39,744 bases of DNA from Myxococcaceae bacterium (GTDB taxonomy: Bacteria; Myxococcota; Myxococcia; Myxococcales; Myxococcaceae), in NCBI GenBank assembly GCA_025459425.1, contig JALOQF010000066.1, positions 1 through 39,744 on the forward strand, given 5' to 3'. The translations under genes were made by a program, and so were the position numbers. The notes below the pieces were generated by a model. The model did not search any database. It was not told the DNA's origin and saw only the letters and a list, made by a program, of their open reading frames with translations. The first letter of the stretch is position 1. Every line of letters begins with the position of its first letter. Of this stretch, positions 25,510-35,265 are shown one piece after another.

Positions 25510-28118
25510 CAGTACTCCGCCCTCAGCCCCAGCACCGGGAGAATCGGGAGCCCGGTGATGAACGTCTGCGCCGAGAAGTCGTACGCGTTCTGCACCGCCT
25601 CGACGTTCATGCGGTTGGTGACGTTCTGCACGTCGAGGTACAGCGCCAGCATCCAGCTCTGGAAGACGAAGCGTTTGTCGAGGCGCACGTCGAGCTGGAA
25701 GAAGTCTGGCAGCCGCTCGCTGAACTGCTCTCCCTGAATCGGGAAGTAGTAGTTGCCGTTGACGTCGTAGATGGCGCCGACGATGGGCGTGCGCAGCGGG
25801 CCCGAGGTGTACCGGAGCCGCGCGCCGATGATGAAGTCGAGCGGCAGCTTGTAGCTGGCCACCACGATGAGGTTGTGGGGCTGGTCGAACTGCGCGAGCG
25901 CCCACACGGTGCCGCCGCGGAAGTCGCGCTCGGTGCGAGAGAGGCTGTAGGCCACCCACCCGAAGAAGTTCTTCGTCAGCTGGTGCCGCAGCAGAAGCTC
26001 GGCGCCGAAGCTCCGCCCGCGGCCGAAGCTGCCGTACAGCAGCGGTGAGCCGCCGCTCGAGAAGTCGCCCGTCGAGCTCGCGAGCGTCGCGCGCGCCTGG
26101 TTGAAGAGGTCCTTGTAGTAGAGCTGCACGTCGAGGCTGATGGCGTCGGTGAAGCGCACCTCGCCGCCCACCATGTACTGGCGCGCGCCCTCGGGCTGGA
26201 GGTCGGGGTTGCCGAACTCCCTCGTCAAGAGGCCCTGCCGGTAGTCCGGAGGCTGATGGTAGATGCCGACGCCGCCCTTCAGCAGCACGCGCTCGTGCAC
26301 CTGCCACAGCGCCGACAGCCGCGGGTCGACCCACGCCTTGTTCATCTGCGAGTTGTAGTCGCCGCGCACGCCGCCGATGAGCTTGAGGCCCTGCACCGGC
26401 TTCCAGATGGCTTCACCGAAGAGCGCGGGCTCGGCCATCAGCACGTTCGAACGCACCGACAGGAGCCGCCGCGAACCGAACGGGTCGGGAATGGCGCCGA
26501 ACCGGGGCAGGGGCGGCGACTGAATCTCGAGCCCGTACGGGAGCAGCTGGAAGTCGAGGCCGGTGGCGAAGGCGAGGTTCGCCTCGGGCACGTCGATGGT
26601 GAAGGTGTTGCGCGAGATGAAGGGGAAGAGCTGGCTGCGCGCGAACAGGTCGCTCCCGGCCGAGAAGCCGACGTTGTCGAGCCCCAGGGTGGTGCGGGTG
26701 CGGAAGTCGACGCGCTTCGACAGCTTCGTGTCGTACCCGAAGACGAGCCGGTTGTAGGCGATCGAGGTGCCGAAGGTGCCGCGGCCCTCGGGGTCGAGCG
26801 CGGGGTTGGGCAGCGCGGCGACGAGCTGGTCCGACGAGCCGAAGAAGCTGACGAAGAAGCGGCTCTTGCCGGTGGGCGGCTTCCACTCGTGGCGGGCCTG
26901 GTAGTCCCAGTAGCGCGGCGCCACGGTGAAGCCGACCGTCTCGGTCGCGCCGGGGATGAGCGAGAGCACCGCCGGCAGGAAGGCGTCGACGTAGCTGCGC
27001 CGCGCCGAGACCGCGACCGACCAGCTGTCGTTGATGGGCAGCTCGATGAGGCCCGAGATGTCGGCGATGTTGACGTCGAAGTAGCCGTGAATGCCCTTCT
27101 TCGACGGCGTGCGCGAGGTGGCGGTGACGAGGCCCGCGATGCCGCGGCCGAACTCGGCGCCGTAGTTGCCCTGCTGGAAGGTGAGCGACTCGAGCAGGTT
27201 CGAGTTGTACGTCGAGAAGAGCCCGCCGAAGTGGAAGAGCAGGGGCACCGGCGCTTCGTCGACGAAGGTGCGCGTGTCCCACGGCTTGGAGCCGCGGACG
27301 ACGAGGAAGCCGAGGCCGAACGGCGAGCGCGCCACGCCGGGCAGGTTCTGCACCACCCGAAAGGCGTCGCCGTTGGTGCCGGGGATGAGGCGAATCTCTT
27401 CTTGTTTGAGGGTGACCTGCGCGACCTCCTTGCGCTCCCTGGGCGCGCGCACCACCGTCTCGTAGGCGCCGTAGATCTGCTTGCGCACGTAGTAGGTGAC
27501 GTCGGTGCGCTGGCCGGCGGTGACGGTCTCGGTCGTCTCGAACTTCGAGTACCCGGGCACCAGCACCACCACGCGCTGCGGGCCCGCAGGCACGTCTTCG
27601 ACCGAGAACCGCCCGTCGGCGCCCGTCAGCGTCTCGCGCGCGGCCTCGCCCTCGCCGACGACCACCTGCGCGTTGGCGAGCGGGTCCCGCGTGCCCCGCT
27701 CGAGCACGAGCCCGGCGAAGTTGACGACGCCCGTCAGGCCCGCGTCGGGCGCGACCGGCACCTCGACGACCTGCTGGCGGAAGAAGAACTGGTAGCTGAA
27801 CTGAATGCGCACCGGCGTGGGGACGAAGTCGACCTCGGCGGGCGTGAAGCGGAACCGGCGAATGGCGGCGAGCGCCTCGCGGTCGAAGGCCTCACCGGCG
27901 CTCTGCACCACCTTCGCGTCGGTGACGGAGCCGTCGACGCCGAGGTCGATCTCCATCACCACCGTGCCGCCCACGCCGGCGTCGAGCAGCTCGGGTGGGA
28001 AGGTGGCCTCGACCCGCTCGACCAGCGTGGGCGCCTTCGTGAGCACGCCGGCGCCGCCATCGCTCTGGGCGAGTGCGGAGAACGACGAGAGCAGCACGAA
28101 GAGGCACGCGACGCGCAC
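25509..28118 (-). CDS. TonB-dependent receptor with an N-terminal TonB C-terminal domain
   Basis: The 869-residue outer-membrane protein starts with GTG at 28118 and a signal peptide (RVACLFVLLSSFSALAQ). Residues about 29-112 are a TonB C-terminal-type domain (ATFPPELLDAGVGGTVVMEI, AIRRFRFTPAEVDFVPTPVR). A carboxypeptidase-regulatory-like beta-sandwich follows (about 132-215, NAQVVVGEGEAARETLTGAD), then a plug (GTNGDAFRVVQNLPGVARSP, FGRGIAGLVTATSRT) and a beta-barrel ending ILPVLGLRAEY. The plug and barrel identify a TonB-dependent transporter. The N-terminal TonB-C domain is unusual for the family, though I believe such fusions occur in myxobacteria. Its coupling with the downstream lipoprotein implies one uptake unit. 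Confidence 0.9.
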   Translation of the reverse strand: MRVACLFVLLSSFSALAQSDGGAGVLTKAPTLVERVEATFPPELLDAGVGGTVVMEIDLGVDGSVTDAKVVQSAGEAFDREALAAIRRFRFTPAEVDFVPTPVRIQFSYQFFFRQQVVEVPVAPDAGLTGVVNFAGLVLERGTRDPLANAQVVVGEGEAARETLTGADGRFSVEDVPAGPQRVVVLVPGYSKFETTETVTAGQRTDVTYYVRKQIYGAYETVVRAPRERKEVAQVTLKQEEIRLIPGTNGDAFRVVQNLPGVARSPFGLGFLVVRGSKPWDTRTFVDEAPVPLLFHFGGLFSTYNSNLLESLTFQQGNYGAEFGRGIAGLVTATSRTPSKKGIHGYFDVNIADISGLIELPINDSWSVAVSARRSYVDAFLPAVLSLIPGATETVGFTVAPRYWDYQARHEWKPPTGKSRFFVSFFGSSDQLVAALPNPALDPEGRGTFGTSIAYNRLVFGYDTKLSKRVDFRTRTTLGLDNVGFSAGSDLFARSQLFPFISRNTFTIDVPEANLAFATGLDFQLLPYGLEIQSPPLPRFGAIPDPFGSRRLLSVRSNVLMAEPALFGEAIWKPVQGLKLIGGVRGDYNSQMNKAWVDPRLSALWQVHERVLLKGGVGIYHQPPDYRQGLLTREFGNPDLQPEGARQYMVGGEVRFTDAISLDVQLYYKDLFNQARATLASSTGDFSSGGSPLLYGSFGRGRSFGAELLLRHQLTKNFFGWVAYSLSRTERDFRGGTVWALAQFDQPHNLIVVASYKLPLDFIIGARLRYTSGPLRTPIVGAIYDVNGNYYFPIQGEQFSERLPDFFQLDVRLDKRFVFQSWMLALYLDVQNVTNRMNVEAVQNAYDFSAQTFITGLPILPVLGLRAEY

Positions 28119-28125
28119 GGCGGGC

Positions 28126-28138
28126 GGTGCTTAACACC
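28126..28138. promoter_or_regulatory. Near-palindrome at the start of the receptor gene
   Basis: GGTGCTTAACACC (arms GGTG/CACC) lies 8 bases before the receptor's GTG. On the minus strand it reads GGTGTTAAGCACC, with TTAAGC in a -10-like position 10 bases before the start. It could be a promoter -10, an operator, or both. Confidence 0.3.
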
Positions 28139-28180
28139 GGGCCGACCCGGGCGCAGGGTGGAGCGCCGCGATCTCCGCCG

Positions 28181-28741
28181 TCACTTGTCCGACGCTGGTG
28201 CCTCGGCAGGTGCCCCAGTCGCCGTGGCCGTGGCTGGAGAGGCCTCGGCCGGCTTCTTCTGCCACCCGAGGTCCTGCGCCGCATCGGCCACGATGGCCGG
28301 CACGATGGCCTCGAGCAGCTCGTCGGGCGCCGGCCCGCTGGCGTGAATGAACCAGCTCCCGCGCAGGCCGTTGCCGGGAATCTTCGTCACCAGCAGCGAC
28401 GCGCGCATCTGCTCGCGGGCCTCGGTGAGCACCAGCTTCACGCGCACCCCCACCGTTTGCTTCGCCTTCACAGCCGCGGCGAGGTCGGCGTCCGTCGCGT
28501 CGGGCGCGGCGGTGTCGAGCACGAACCCCTCGAGGGCCGCCTTCATCAACGCATCGGCCTGCGCGAGCAGCGGCTTGTACGCCTCGGCCTCGGTCTCGGT
28601 CGGCAACACACTCACCAGGGGCGTGCTGGGGGCGACCGGTGCCGCCGGCGCCGCCTCGACCGGCTTCTCTTTGTCCTTCTTCTTCGGGCCGGCCCAGGCC
28701 ACCGACCCTGCCACCAACGCCATCACGAGGAGCGTCTTCAT
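28181..28741 (-). CDS. Exported protein of unknown function
   Basis: From the ATG at 28741 the 186-residue protein has a signal peptide (KTLLVMALVAGSVAWAG), a lysine-rich then Ala/Pro-rich linker (about 20-45), a folded region (about 50-160: AEAYKPLLAQADALMKAAL, VGVRVKLVLTEAREQMRASL, LRGSWFIHASGPAPDELLEA) and an Ala/Pro/Thr tail. The Lys/Pro/Ala-rich linkers fit a periplasmic protein spanning part of the envelope. No family recognised. It lies 62 bases upstream of the receptor gene in the same direction and may be part of the same unit. Confidence 0.65.
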   Translation of the reverse strand: MKTLLVMALVAGSVAWAGPKKKDKEKPVEAAPAAPVAPSTPLVSVLPTETEAEAYKPLLAQADALMKAALEGFVLDTAAPDATDADLAAAVKAKQTVGVRVKLVLTEAREQMRASLLVTKIPGNGLRGSWFIHASGPAPDELLEAIVPAIVADAAQDLGWQKKPAEASPATATATGAPAEAPASDK

Positions 28742-28846
28742 AGGCCCTGACGTTGGCGCACCCCGCCGGCCGCTCTCAATGAAAGAATTCACCTACAGCA
28801 GAACGCGCCGGCGTTCGTCATCTCGAGCAGCGAGGCCCGCGGCGGC

Positions 28847-31800
28847 CTACTCCTCGTCGTGGCGGTGCTCGAGCAGCTTGATGATGGCGCGCCCGAGCTC
28901 CTCGCGGGTCGGCACCCTCGGGGCCGCAGGCACCAGCGGCGCGCGGCGCAGCGGCTGGCCCGGCTTGAGCGGGAAGTCGTCGTAGCGGCCCGAGCCATCG
29001 GCATCGACGAGAATGGCGTTCGAGTACGCGACGGCCGGTGCGTTGTGGAAGGGCCGGAGCGGCTGCGAGCCCCGCACCATCACGACGTACCAGGTGTCCT
29101 TCGCGGGGCGCACCACGAGCTTCTCGACGTGGTGCAAGCGGCGCAGCGGCGTGCCGGGCACCGCCTCGAGCGTCGGGGCGGTGATGGCCTTGCGCTCGAG
29201 CACCCGCCCCTCGGGCCACGACGTGTTGCTCGTGCCATCGACCGACTCGCGGCCGCTCGCGTGGCTGTACAGCTCGACGCGGTCGACGTGCAGCCACTCG
29301 GGGCCCTGGAGGTCGACGGTCAGCTCGATGGCGTCGTTCGCCGCCACCGACACCGTGCCGCCGATGTCGACGACGGGCCCGACGGGCTGCATCGCGGCGT
29401 CGAGCCTGCGCGCCGTGACGGCCAGCACCGGGCCGTTGGTGACCCAGGCGCGCTGCGTTCGAATCGCCTCGGCGAACTGCGCCGGCTGGAACGTCGCCGC
29501 GGTGTCGCCTTCCACCTTCGCGTAGGTGCGCGCGTAGCCGGGCACGTCGCTGTACGCCTTGTGGGTGTCCGACACGCCCGTCGCCGTGCGCACGGTGCCG
29601 CGCGAGAGGAACGTCATCCAATCGTTGAGCACGGCGTTGCTGGGCGAGGTGCCGTTGGCCGACTCGACGGCATCGAACCCATCGCCGAACAGCTTCGTGT
29701 CGTCGGCCGTGGCGTCGGGCGCGGGCGCCATGCCGAAGGCCTCGGGCGCGGCGCGGCTGGCGAGGGTGGCGGTGTCGACGCGGAGCTGGGTCAGCACGCC
29801 GCCCGAGCCACGCGGGTGGTTGAGCTGCACCACCGCGCCCGGGTGCTCGGCCTTGAGGCCCGAGAAGAGCTGCGGCATCCGCAGCGTGGGGCCGTCTTCT
29901 CCGCCGGCGTGGTCGAAGGCGCCACCATTGGGCAGGTCGGGGTTCCGCTTCATCGGGAAGGTGTTGAAGTGCCCGTGCGAGAAGCTGGTGACCTCTTCGC
30001 CCATCATCGTGGCGATGAGGTGCTCGGCGTCGAGCGCGCGCACCACCGGCGCGAAGTCGGTGATGACCTCGTGGTCCGTCGAGAGCAGCACGTCGACGCC
30101 CTCGGCGAGGAAGTTCGCCACCCGCAGCTCGTTGCGCACCGCGCTGTCGGGGCTCGCGACCGCGTGCACGTGCAGGTCGGCCGACACCCAGCCCGGCGTG
30201 TCGAGGACGCGCGAGATGGTGGCCTCGAGCGCCGCGTCGGCCGTGCGCAGGTCGACGGGCGCGCCGCGCGTGGGCCAGGTGTCGGGCCACGTCGAGTACT
30301 CGGGGCCGCGAGACACCACCGCCTCGTACTGCCCCGGCGGCAGGGTGAGCGTGAGGGTGCCCGTGGGGGGCAGGTAGCCGATGGCCGCGGCGCCCATCGG
30401 CAGCGCCTCGACGAGCAGGTGCTGCTTCCACGTGTCGGGGCCGAAGGCGCACGGCGCGGGGGTGCAGAAGACCGTCACCTTGGCGGGCACCGGCGCTCCG
30501 GAGCGGTCCTTCGCGGTGACGGCGAGGCGGCGACCGTCTCCGAGCGTGACGGTCACCGGCGTCGTCACCCCGGCGCTGAGGGAGACGGTGGCGGGGGGCC
30601 CGACGAGGTGGCCCTCGCGGGTGGCGCTGACGCGGTACTCGCCCGGCGGCAGGTTCACGCGCGCCTTGCCGGCGGCGTCGGCCACCGCGAGCGACGCCAT
30701 GGCGCCGGTGGCGGTGTCGACGAAGCTCACCCGGGCGCCGAGCGCGCTCGAGGCGATGCCGGGGGCCACGGTGACGTCGGCCGTGCCCGTGGCCGCGCCG
30801 TCGAGGGCCGCGAGCACGTCACCGACGCCCGCGAGGTCCTTCGCGATGACGAAGTCGCGCACGTAGGCCTTCTGCTGCTTCGCGAGGATGTTGAAGGTGC
30901 CCGGACGCACGAGGGCCTGTGGGTCGAACCAGGCGAGCAGCCCGTTCAGGTTCTCGCCCTCGACGAACGAGCCCACCACGCCGCCGTAGCCGATGACTGC
31001 GTTCGCCTTCACCGGCTGCTTCGGGTCTCGCAGCGACATGCTGCGCAGGCCGTACGCCACGCCCTCGCCCTGCGTGCCGATCCACCGGGAGCGGTCGGCG
31101 ATGCAGTCGGTGTCGTCGAGGCTGCTGGTGCCGATGCCGTTCGCGCACCCGCCGGGGTTGAAGAGCTCGAAGGCCCCCACATCCATCAGCTCGATGAGGG
31201 GCAGGTTGATGGTGCCGTCGGAGTCGTTGCAGAAGGCCGTCACCAGGCGCAGCCGCGACTCGCCCGGCGACAACGCGAAGTACGTGGTGGCCCGCATCGG
31301 CACTGCGCGCGAGGGGTCGACGACCGGCTCGAGCGGCAGGCCGGCGACGTCGGTGATGAGCGACTTCAGGTTGAGCAGGTCGTGCGCCACGTCCTTGCCC
31401 GACGCGGCGACGATGGCCGGGCCGCCGCTCGACCCGTCAGCCAGAATCTCGACGTCGGTCACGCTGGTGAGCCGCCCGAGGGAATAGAAGAGCGCCGAGC
31501 GCCCGAAGACGTCACGGCCCGGCTCGTTCGCGCCGCGCACGAGGTCGGCGTCGATGAGGTTCCCGCCCGACAGCAGCGGCCCCACCGAGCGCCCCGGCTG
31601 CTCGATGATGAGCCGCACCACGTCGTTCGAGAGGAGCACGTCGCCCACGCGGCCCTGCGCGCCGGGGCCTCCGATGAGGTCGCCCGGCCCTTCGACCTTC
31701 TTCGCCTTCGCGCCGCTGCCATCGGTCGACACCAGGCCCGCGGCCTTCAGGTCGAGTTCACAGCGCCTGGGGTTGACGACGCCCCCGCCTCCGCCCGGCT

Positions 31801-31858
31801 TCGGGCACGAGAGCAGCGACAGAGCGGCAAGGACGAGGGTGAACCGGGCGTGTTGCAT
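28847..31858 (-). CDS. CehA/McbA-family metallohydrolase lipoprotein
   Basis: From the ATG at 31858 the 1003-residue protein begins with a lipoprotein signal (TLVLAALSLLSCPKPGGGGG). The N-terminal half is beta-rich and includes carboxypeptidase-regulatory-like segments near residues 395-445 (ARVNLPPGEYRVSATREG, VSLSAGVTTPVTVTLGD). The C-terminal half has a PHP-like metallohydrolase domain of the CehA/McbA type: SADLHVHA with His563 and His565, then LSTDHEVITDF, MMGEEVTSFSHGHFNTF and VVQLNHPRGSGG. Family members hydrolyse carbaryl or related esters/amides, but the substrate here is unknown. It is divergent from the Fer4/CDGSH gene. A GTG at 31891 would add 11 residues and spoil the signal. Confidence 0.83.
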   Translation of the reverse strand: MQHARFTLVLAALSLLSCPKPGGGGGVVNPRRCELDLKAAGLVSTDGSGAKAKKVEGPGDLIGGPGAQGRVGDVLLSNDVVRLIIEQPGRSVGPLLSGGNLIDADLVRGANEPGRDVFGRSALFYSLGRLTSVTDVEILADGSSGGPAIVAASGKDVAHDLLNLKSLITDVAGLPLEPVVDPSRAVPMRATTYFALSPGESRLRLVTAFCNDSDGTINLPLIELMDVGAFELFNPGGCANGIGTSSLDDTDCIADRSRWIGTQGEGVAYGLRSMSLRDPKQPVKANAVIGYGGVVGSFVEGENLNGLLAWFDPQALVRPGTFNILAKQQKAYVRDFVIAKDLAGVGDVLAALDGAATGTADVTVAPGIASSALGARVSFVDTATGAMASLAVADAAGKARVNLPPGEYRVSATREGHLVGPPATVSLSAGVTTPVTVTLGDGRRLAVTAKDRSGAPVPAKVTVFCTPAPCAFGPDTWKQHLLVEALPMGAAAIGYLPPTGTLTLTLPPGQYEAVVSRGPEYSTWPDTWPTRGAPVDLRTADAALEATISRVLDTPGWVSADLHVHAVASPDSAVRNELRVANFLAEGVDVLLSTDHEVITDFAPVVRALDAEHLIATMMGEEVTSFSHGHFNTFPMKRNPDLPNGGAFDHAGGEDGPTLRMPQLFSGLKAEHPGAVVQLNHPRGSGGVLTQLRVDTATLASRAAPEAFGMAPAPDATADDTKLFGDGFDAVESANGTSPSNAVLNDWMTFLSRGTVRTATGVSDTHKAYSDVPGYARTYAKVEGDTAATFQPAQFAEAIRTQRAWVTNGPVLAVTARRLDAAMQPVGPVVDIGGTVSVAANDAIELTVDLQGPEWLHVDRVELYSHASGRESVDGTSNTSWPEGRVLERKAITAPTLEAVPGTPLRRLHHVEKLVVRPAKDTWYVVMVRGSQPLRPFHNAPAVAYSNAILVDADGSGRYDDFPLKPGQPLRRAPLVPAAPRVPTREELGRAIIKLLEHRHDEE

Positions 31859-31861
31859 GGC

Positions 31862-31892
31862 TGTGACAAAGCCCAAGAGCCCTGGCGTCACA
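31862..31892. promoter_or_regulatory. TGTGAC/GTCACA inverted repeat in a divergent promoter region
   Basis: In the 101-base gap between two divergent genes, TGTGAC (31862-31867) and GTCACA (31887-31892) form a perfect inverted repeat with 19 bases between. The half-sites resemble those of CRP/FNR-type regulators, but the spacing is far longer than their usual six, so it may be a site for another dimer or tandem binding. Prediction only. Confidence 0.3.
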
Positions 31893-31959
31893 AGCCAGCG
31901 GCATGACGCGACCGCTCAGGCACGACAACGCGGCACCGCCTGGAGGACACTCTGGCCCC

Positions 31960-32391
31960 ATGAGCGACGACAGGCACGAAGGCGCGGCGAAGGAGTACTC
32001 GAACGGCGAAGTCACCGTGGTGTGGGAGCCGAAGAAGTGCATGCACTCGGGCATCTGCTTCGCCGGCCTGGGCAAGGTGTTCAACCCGCGGCGTCGCCCC
32101 TGGGTCGACCTGTCACAGGCCAGCACCGAGGCCATCGTGGCGCAGGTGAAGGAGTGCCCTTCGGGCGCGCTCAGCCTCAAGGGCGAGGCGAGCTCGACGG
32201 TGGTCGAAGCCGAGCGCATCGTCGAGGTGAGCCCCAACGGGCCGCTCCTCGTCTACGGGAACGTCACGGTGAAGCGCCCCGATGGCAGCGAGACGAAGCA
32301 CCACAAGGTGACGGCGTTCTGCCGGTGCGGCGCCTCTGGCAACAAGCCGTACTGTGACGGCTCGCATCGCAAGGTGGGCTTCACGGGCTGA
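31960..32391 (+). CDS. Iron-sulfur protein: Fer4_19-like domain plus CDGSH domain
   Basis: The 143-residue protein starts at an ATG at 31960, with GGAGGA upstream. The N-terminal half (about 10-72) carries an unusual Fer4 domain with CMHSGIC (Cys27, Cys33) and CPSGAL (Cys66). The C-terminal half ends in a CDGSH-type motif, FCRCGASGNKPYCDGSH (Cys121, Cys123, Cys132, His136), which binds a 2Fe-2S cluster through three Cys and one His. This fusion of the two modules is a known bacterial arrangement. By family it would be a soluble cytoplasmic redox or cluster-transfer protein. It is divergent from the metallohydrolase gene. Confidence 0.85.
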   Translation: MSDDRHEGAAKEYSNGEVTVVWEPKKCMHSGICFAGLGKVFNPRRRPWVDLSQASTEAIVAQVKECPSGALSLKGEASSTVVEAERIVEVSPNGPLLVYGNVTVKRPDGSETKHHKVTAFCRCGASGNKPYCDGSHRKVGFTG

Positions 32392-32587
32392 GCCCGCTGC
32401 ACTGGCCGAAACCACGTCACTCCAGCCGTGTCTCGAGCGTTGACAGAACGCGCTCCTGAAAGGTGGTGCCGTGTGCAGCGGCGCGCCTTCACTGGCACAC
32501 ACGCCTCGACGACGAGTCGCGAGGTTGGGAGTTGGTCGGCGTCCGACCAGCGCGATGGCCCCTCGCTTGCGATGGGCGGGCGCGATC

Positions 32588-33877
<1,290 letters not shown>

Positions 33878-33978
33878 AGTCGTCGGCGCGAGTTCGCGCG
33901 CAGGTGCTCCACGCCCTCGGCGTCAGTCGGGTTGACGTGCGGCGCAAAGGGAACTCGAGTCGTCGGGGAGGGGCGCAC

Positions 33979-34452
33979 ATGGCCGGCAAGGTGAAGGTCC
34001 TGATGTACGAGGACCTGGGAGCCAGGAGGGCGACAGGCTCGAAGGATGTGAAGGTCTTGGACCCGTCCTGGCGGGACATCGAGCTGGCAATCAGGGCCAT
34101 GGATGGAGCGGACCGCACCTTCGTCGCCCTGAGGCCGTCGCTCGAAGACCCTGAGACGATGCTGGTCGTCGGTGGTGGAGAAGACGACCGGAGAGTCTGC
34201 TTCTTCTACGACGGTGACGAATACAACCTCGTCGACCAGCACAACGACTCGCAAGAGCCGGTCGAGGTGCTGATGGGTCAGACATCGGTCCGCCCCCGTC
34301 GCGAACTCGTGCCGCTCGAGGCCGTCCTGGCCGCGGTCGAGCGCTTCTTCGAGACGGGCGCAATCCAGGGCGACGCGTGGCTGAAGCAAGAGCTGCCTTC
34401 GCTCCAGGTTCACGAGCCCGGGCCGCGAGACGGTTCACCTTCTGGGCGGTGA
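33979..34452 (+). CDS. Imm1-family-like immunity protein (orphan)
   Basis: The 157-residue protein starts at an ATG at 33979 preceded by a strong GGGGAGGGG. The segment order PSWRDIELAIRAMDGADRTF, TMLVVGGGEDDR, FYDGDEYNLVD, EVLMGQTSVRPRRELVPLEA and AVERFFETG matches the Imm1 family, whose members neutralise polymorphic or contact-dependent toxins. No toxin gene is seen in the window. Codon use differs from its neighbours (AGG, AGA, CAA, GGA and ACA codons appear repeatedly), suggesting recent acquisition. The Imm1 assignment rests on my memory of the family pattern and should be tested by profile search. Confidence 0.68.
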   Translation: MAGKVKVLMYEDLGARRATGSKDVKVLDPSWRDIELAIRAMDGADRTFVALRPSLEDPETMLVVGGGEDDRRVCFFYDGDEYNLVDQHNDSQEPVEVLMGQTSVRPRRELVPLEAVLAAVERFFETGAIQGDAWLKQELPSLQVHEPGPRDGSPSGR

Positions 34453-34558
34453 GTTGTCGGCCCCGGCGCGGCGGGTATCGCGAGCCTTCGCTTGCTCGAG
34501 CACCAGCGCCGACGCCTTCGCACGTCGACGCTCTCGTCGAAGCGGAGCGCGAAACCGT

Positions 34559-35254
34559 TCAGTGCGCCATCGCGCCGTCGACCATCTGCCCGTCTTGAAT
34601 CTGGAGCGCCCGCCGCGCGTGCTTCACCACCCGCGGGTCGTGCGTCGAGAAGAGGAACGTCACGCCCTGGTCCCGGTTGAGCGCGAGCATGAGGTCGATG
34701 ATCTGATCGCTCGTCTTCGAGTCGAGGTTCGCCGTCGGCTCGTCGGCGAGTACGAGCCGTGGCGTGGTGATGAGGGCCCGCGCGATGGCGACGCGCTGCC
34801 GCTGACCGCCCGAGAGCTCGTCGGGTTTGTGGTGCAGGTACGGCTCGAGGCCCACGGCCTTCGCCAGCGCCTTGACGCGGTCGCGCAGGGCCGACGGTGA
34901 CTCGCCGCCCGCCCGTACCGCGCAAGGGAACTCGATGTTCTCGGCCACGTCGAGCACGGGGATGAGGTTGAAGCTCTGGAAGATGAACCCGATCTTCTGG
35001 TTGCGCACCTCGGCGAGGTCGTCGAAGTCCTGGTTCGACACGTCGATGCCGTCGAGCACGTAGCGGCCCGCCGAGGCGCGGTCGAGGCAGCCGATGATGT
35101 TGAGCAACGTCGTCTTGCCGCTGCCCGACGGGCCCGTCACCACGGTGAACTCTCCCGCGTCGATGGCCAGGTCGACGCCGCGCAGGGCGACGACCTCGGT
35201 GAGGCCGAGCTGGTACGACTTCTTGATGCCGGACAGTTCGATGAGGTGCGCCAT
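34559..35254 (-). CDS. LolD-like ABC transporter ATP-binding protein
   Basis: The 231-residue ATPase (ATG at 35254) has all motifs: Walker A GPSGSGKTT, Q-loop FIFQSFNLIPVLDVAEN, signature ELSGGQRQRVAIARAL, Walker B LVLADEPTANLDS and the H-loop FLFSTHDP. The sequence belongs to the MacB/LolD/FtsE group that pairs with FtsX-type permeases. It is the last gene of the leftward operon whose other members are two FtsX-like permeases, a LolA-like protein and an outer-membrane barrel, and would energise that transporter. Confidence 0.95.
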   Translation of the reverse strand: MAHLIELSGIKKSYQLGLTEVVALRGVDLAIDAGEFTVVTGPSGSGKTTLLNIIGCLDRASAGRYVLDGIDVSNQDFDDLAEVRNQKIGFIFQSFNLIPVLDVAENIEFPCAVRAGGESPSALRDRVKALAKAVGLEPYLHHKPDELSGGQRQRVAIARALITTPRLVLADEPTANLDSKTSDQIIDLMLALNRDQGVTFLFSTHDPRVVKHARRALQIQDGQMVDGAMAH

Positions 35255-35265
35255 GGGGTGCTCCG

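Noticed and set aside
26256..28346. 696-codon frame antisense to the TonB-dependent receptor
   Set aside because: Same shadow effect; the sense strand has full domain support.
28859..31906. 1015-codon frame antisense to the CehA/McbA gene
   Set aside because: Length results from G/C third positions opposite a real gene; the translation is Arg/His/Gly-rich without domains.
32440..32445. TTGACA upstream of the serine protease gene
   Set aside because: A perfect -35 but GTGGTG at the -10 position, so no promoter can be supported.
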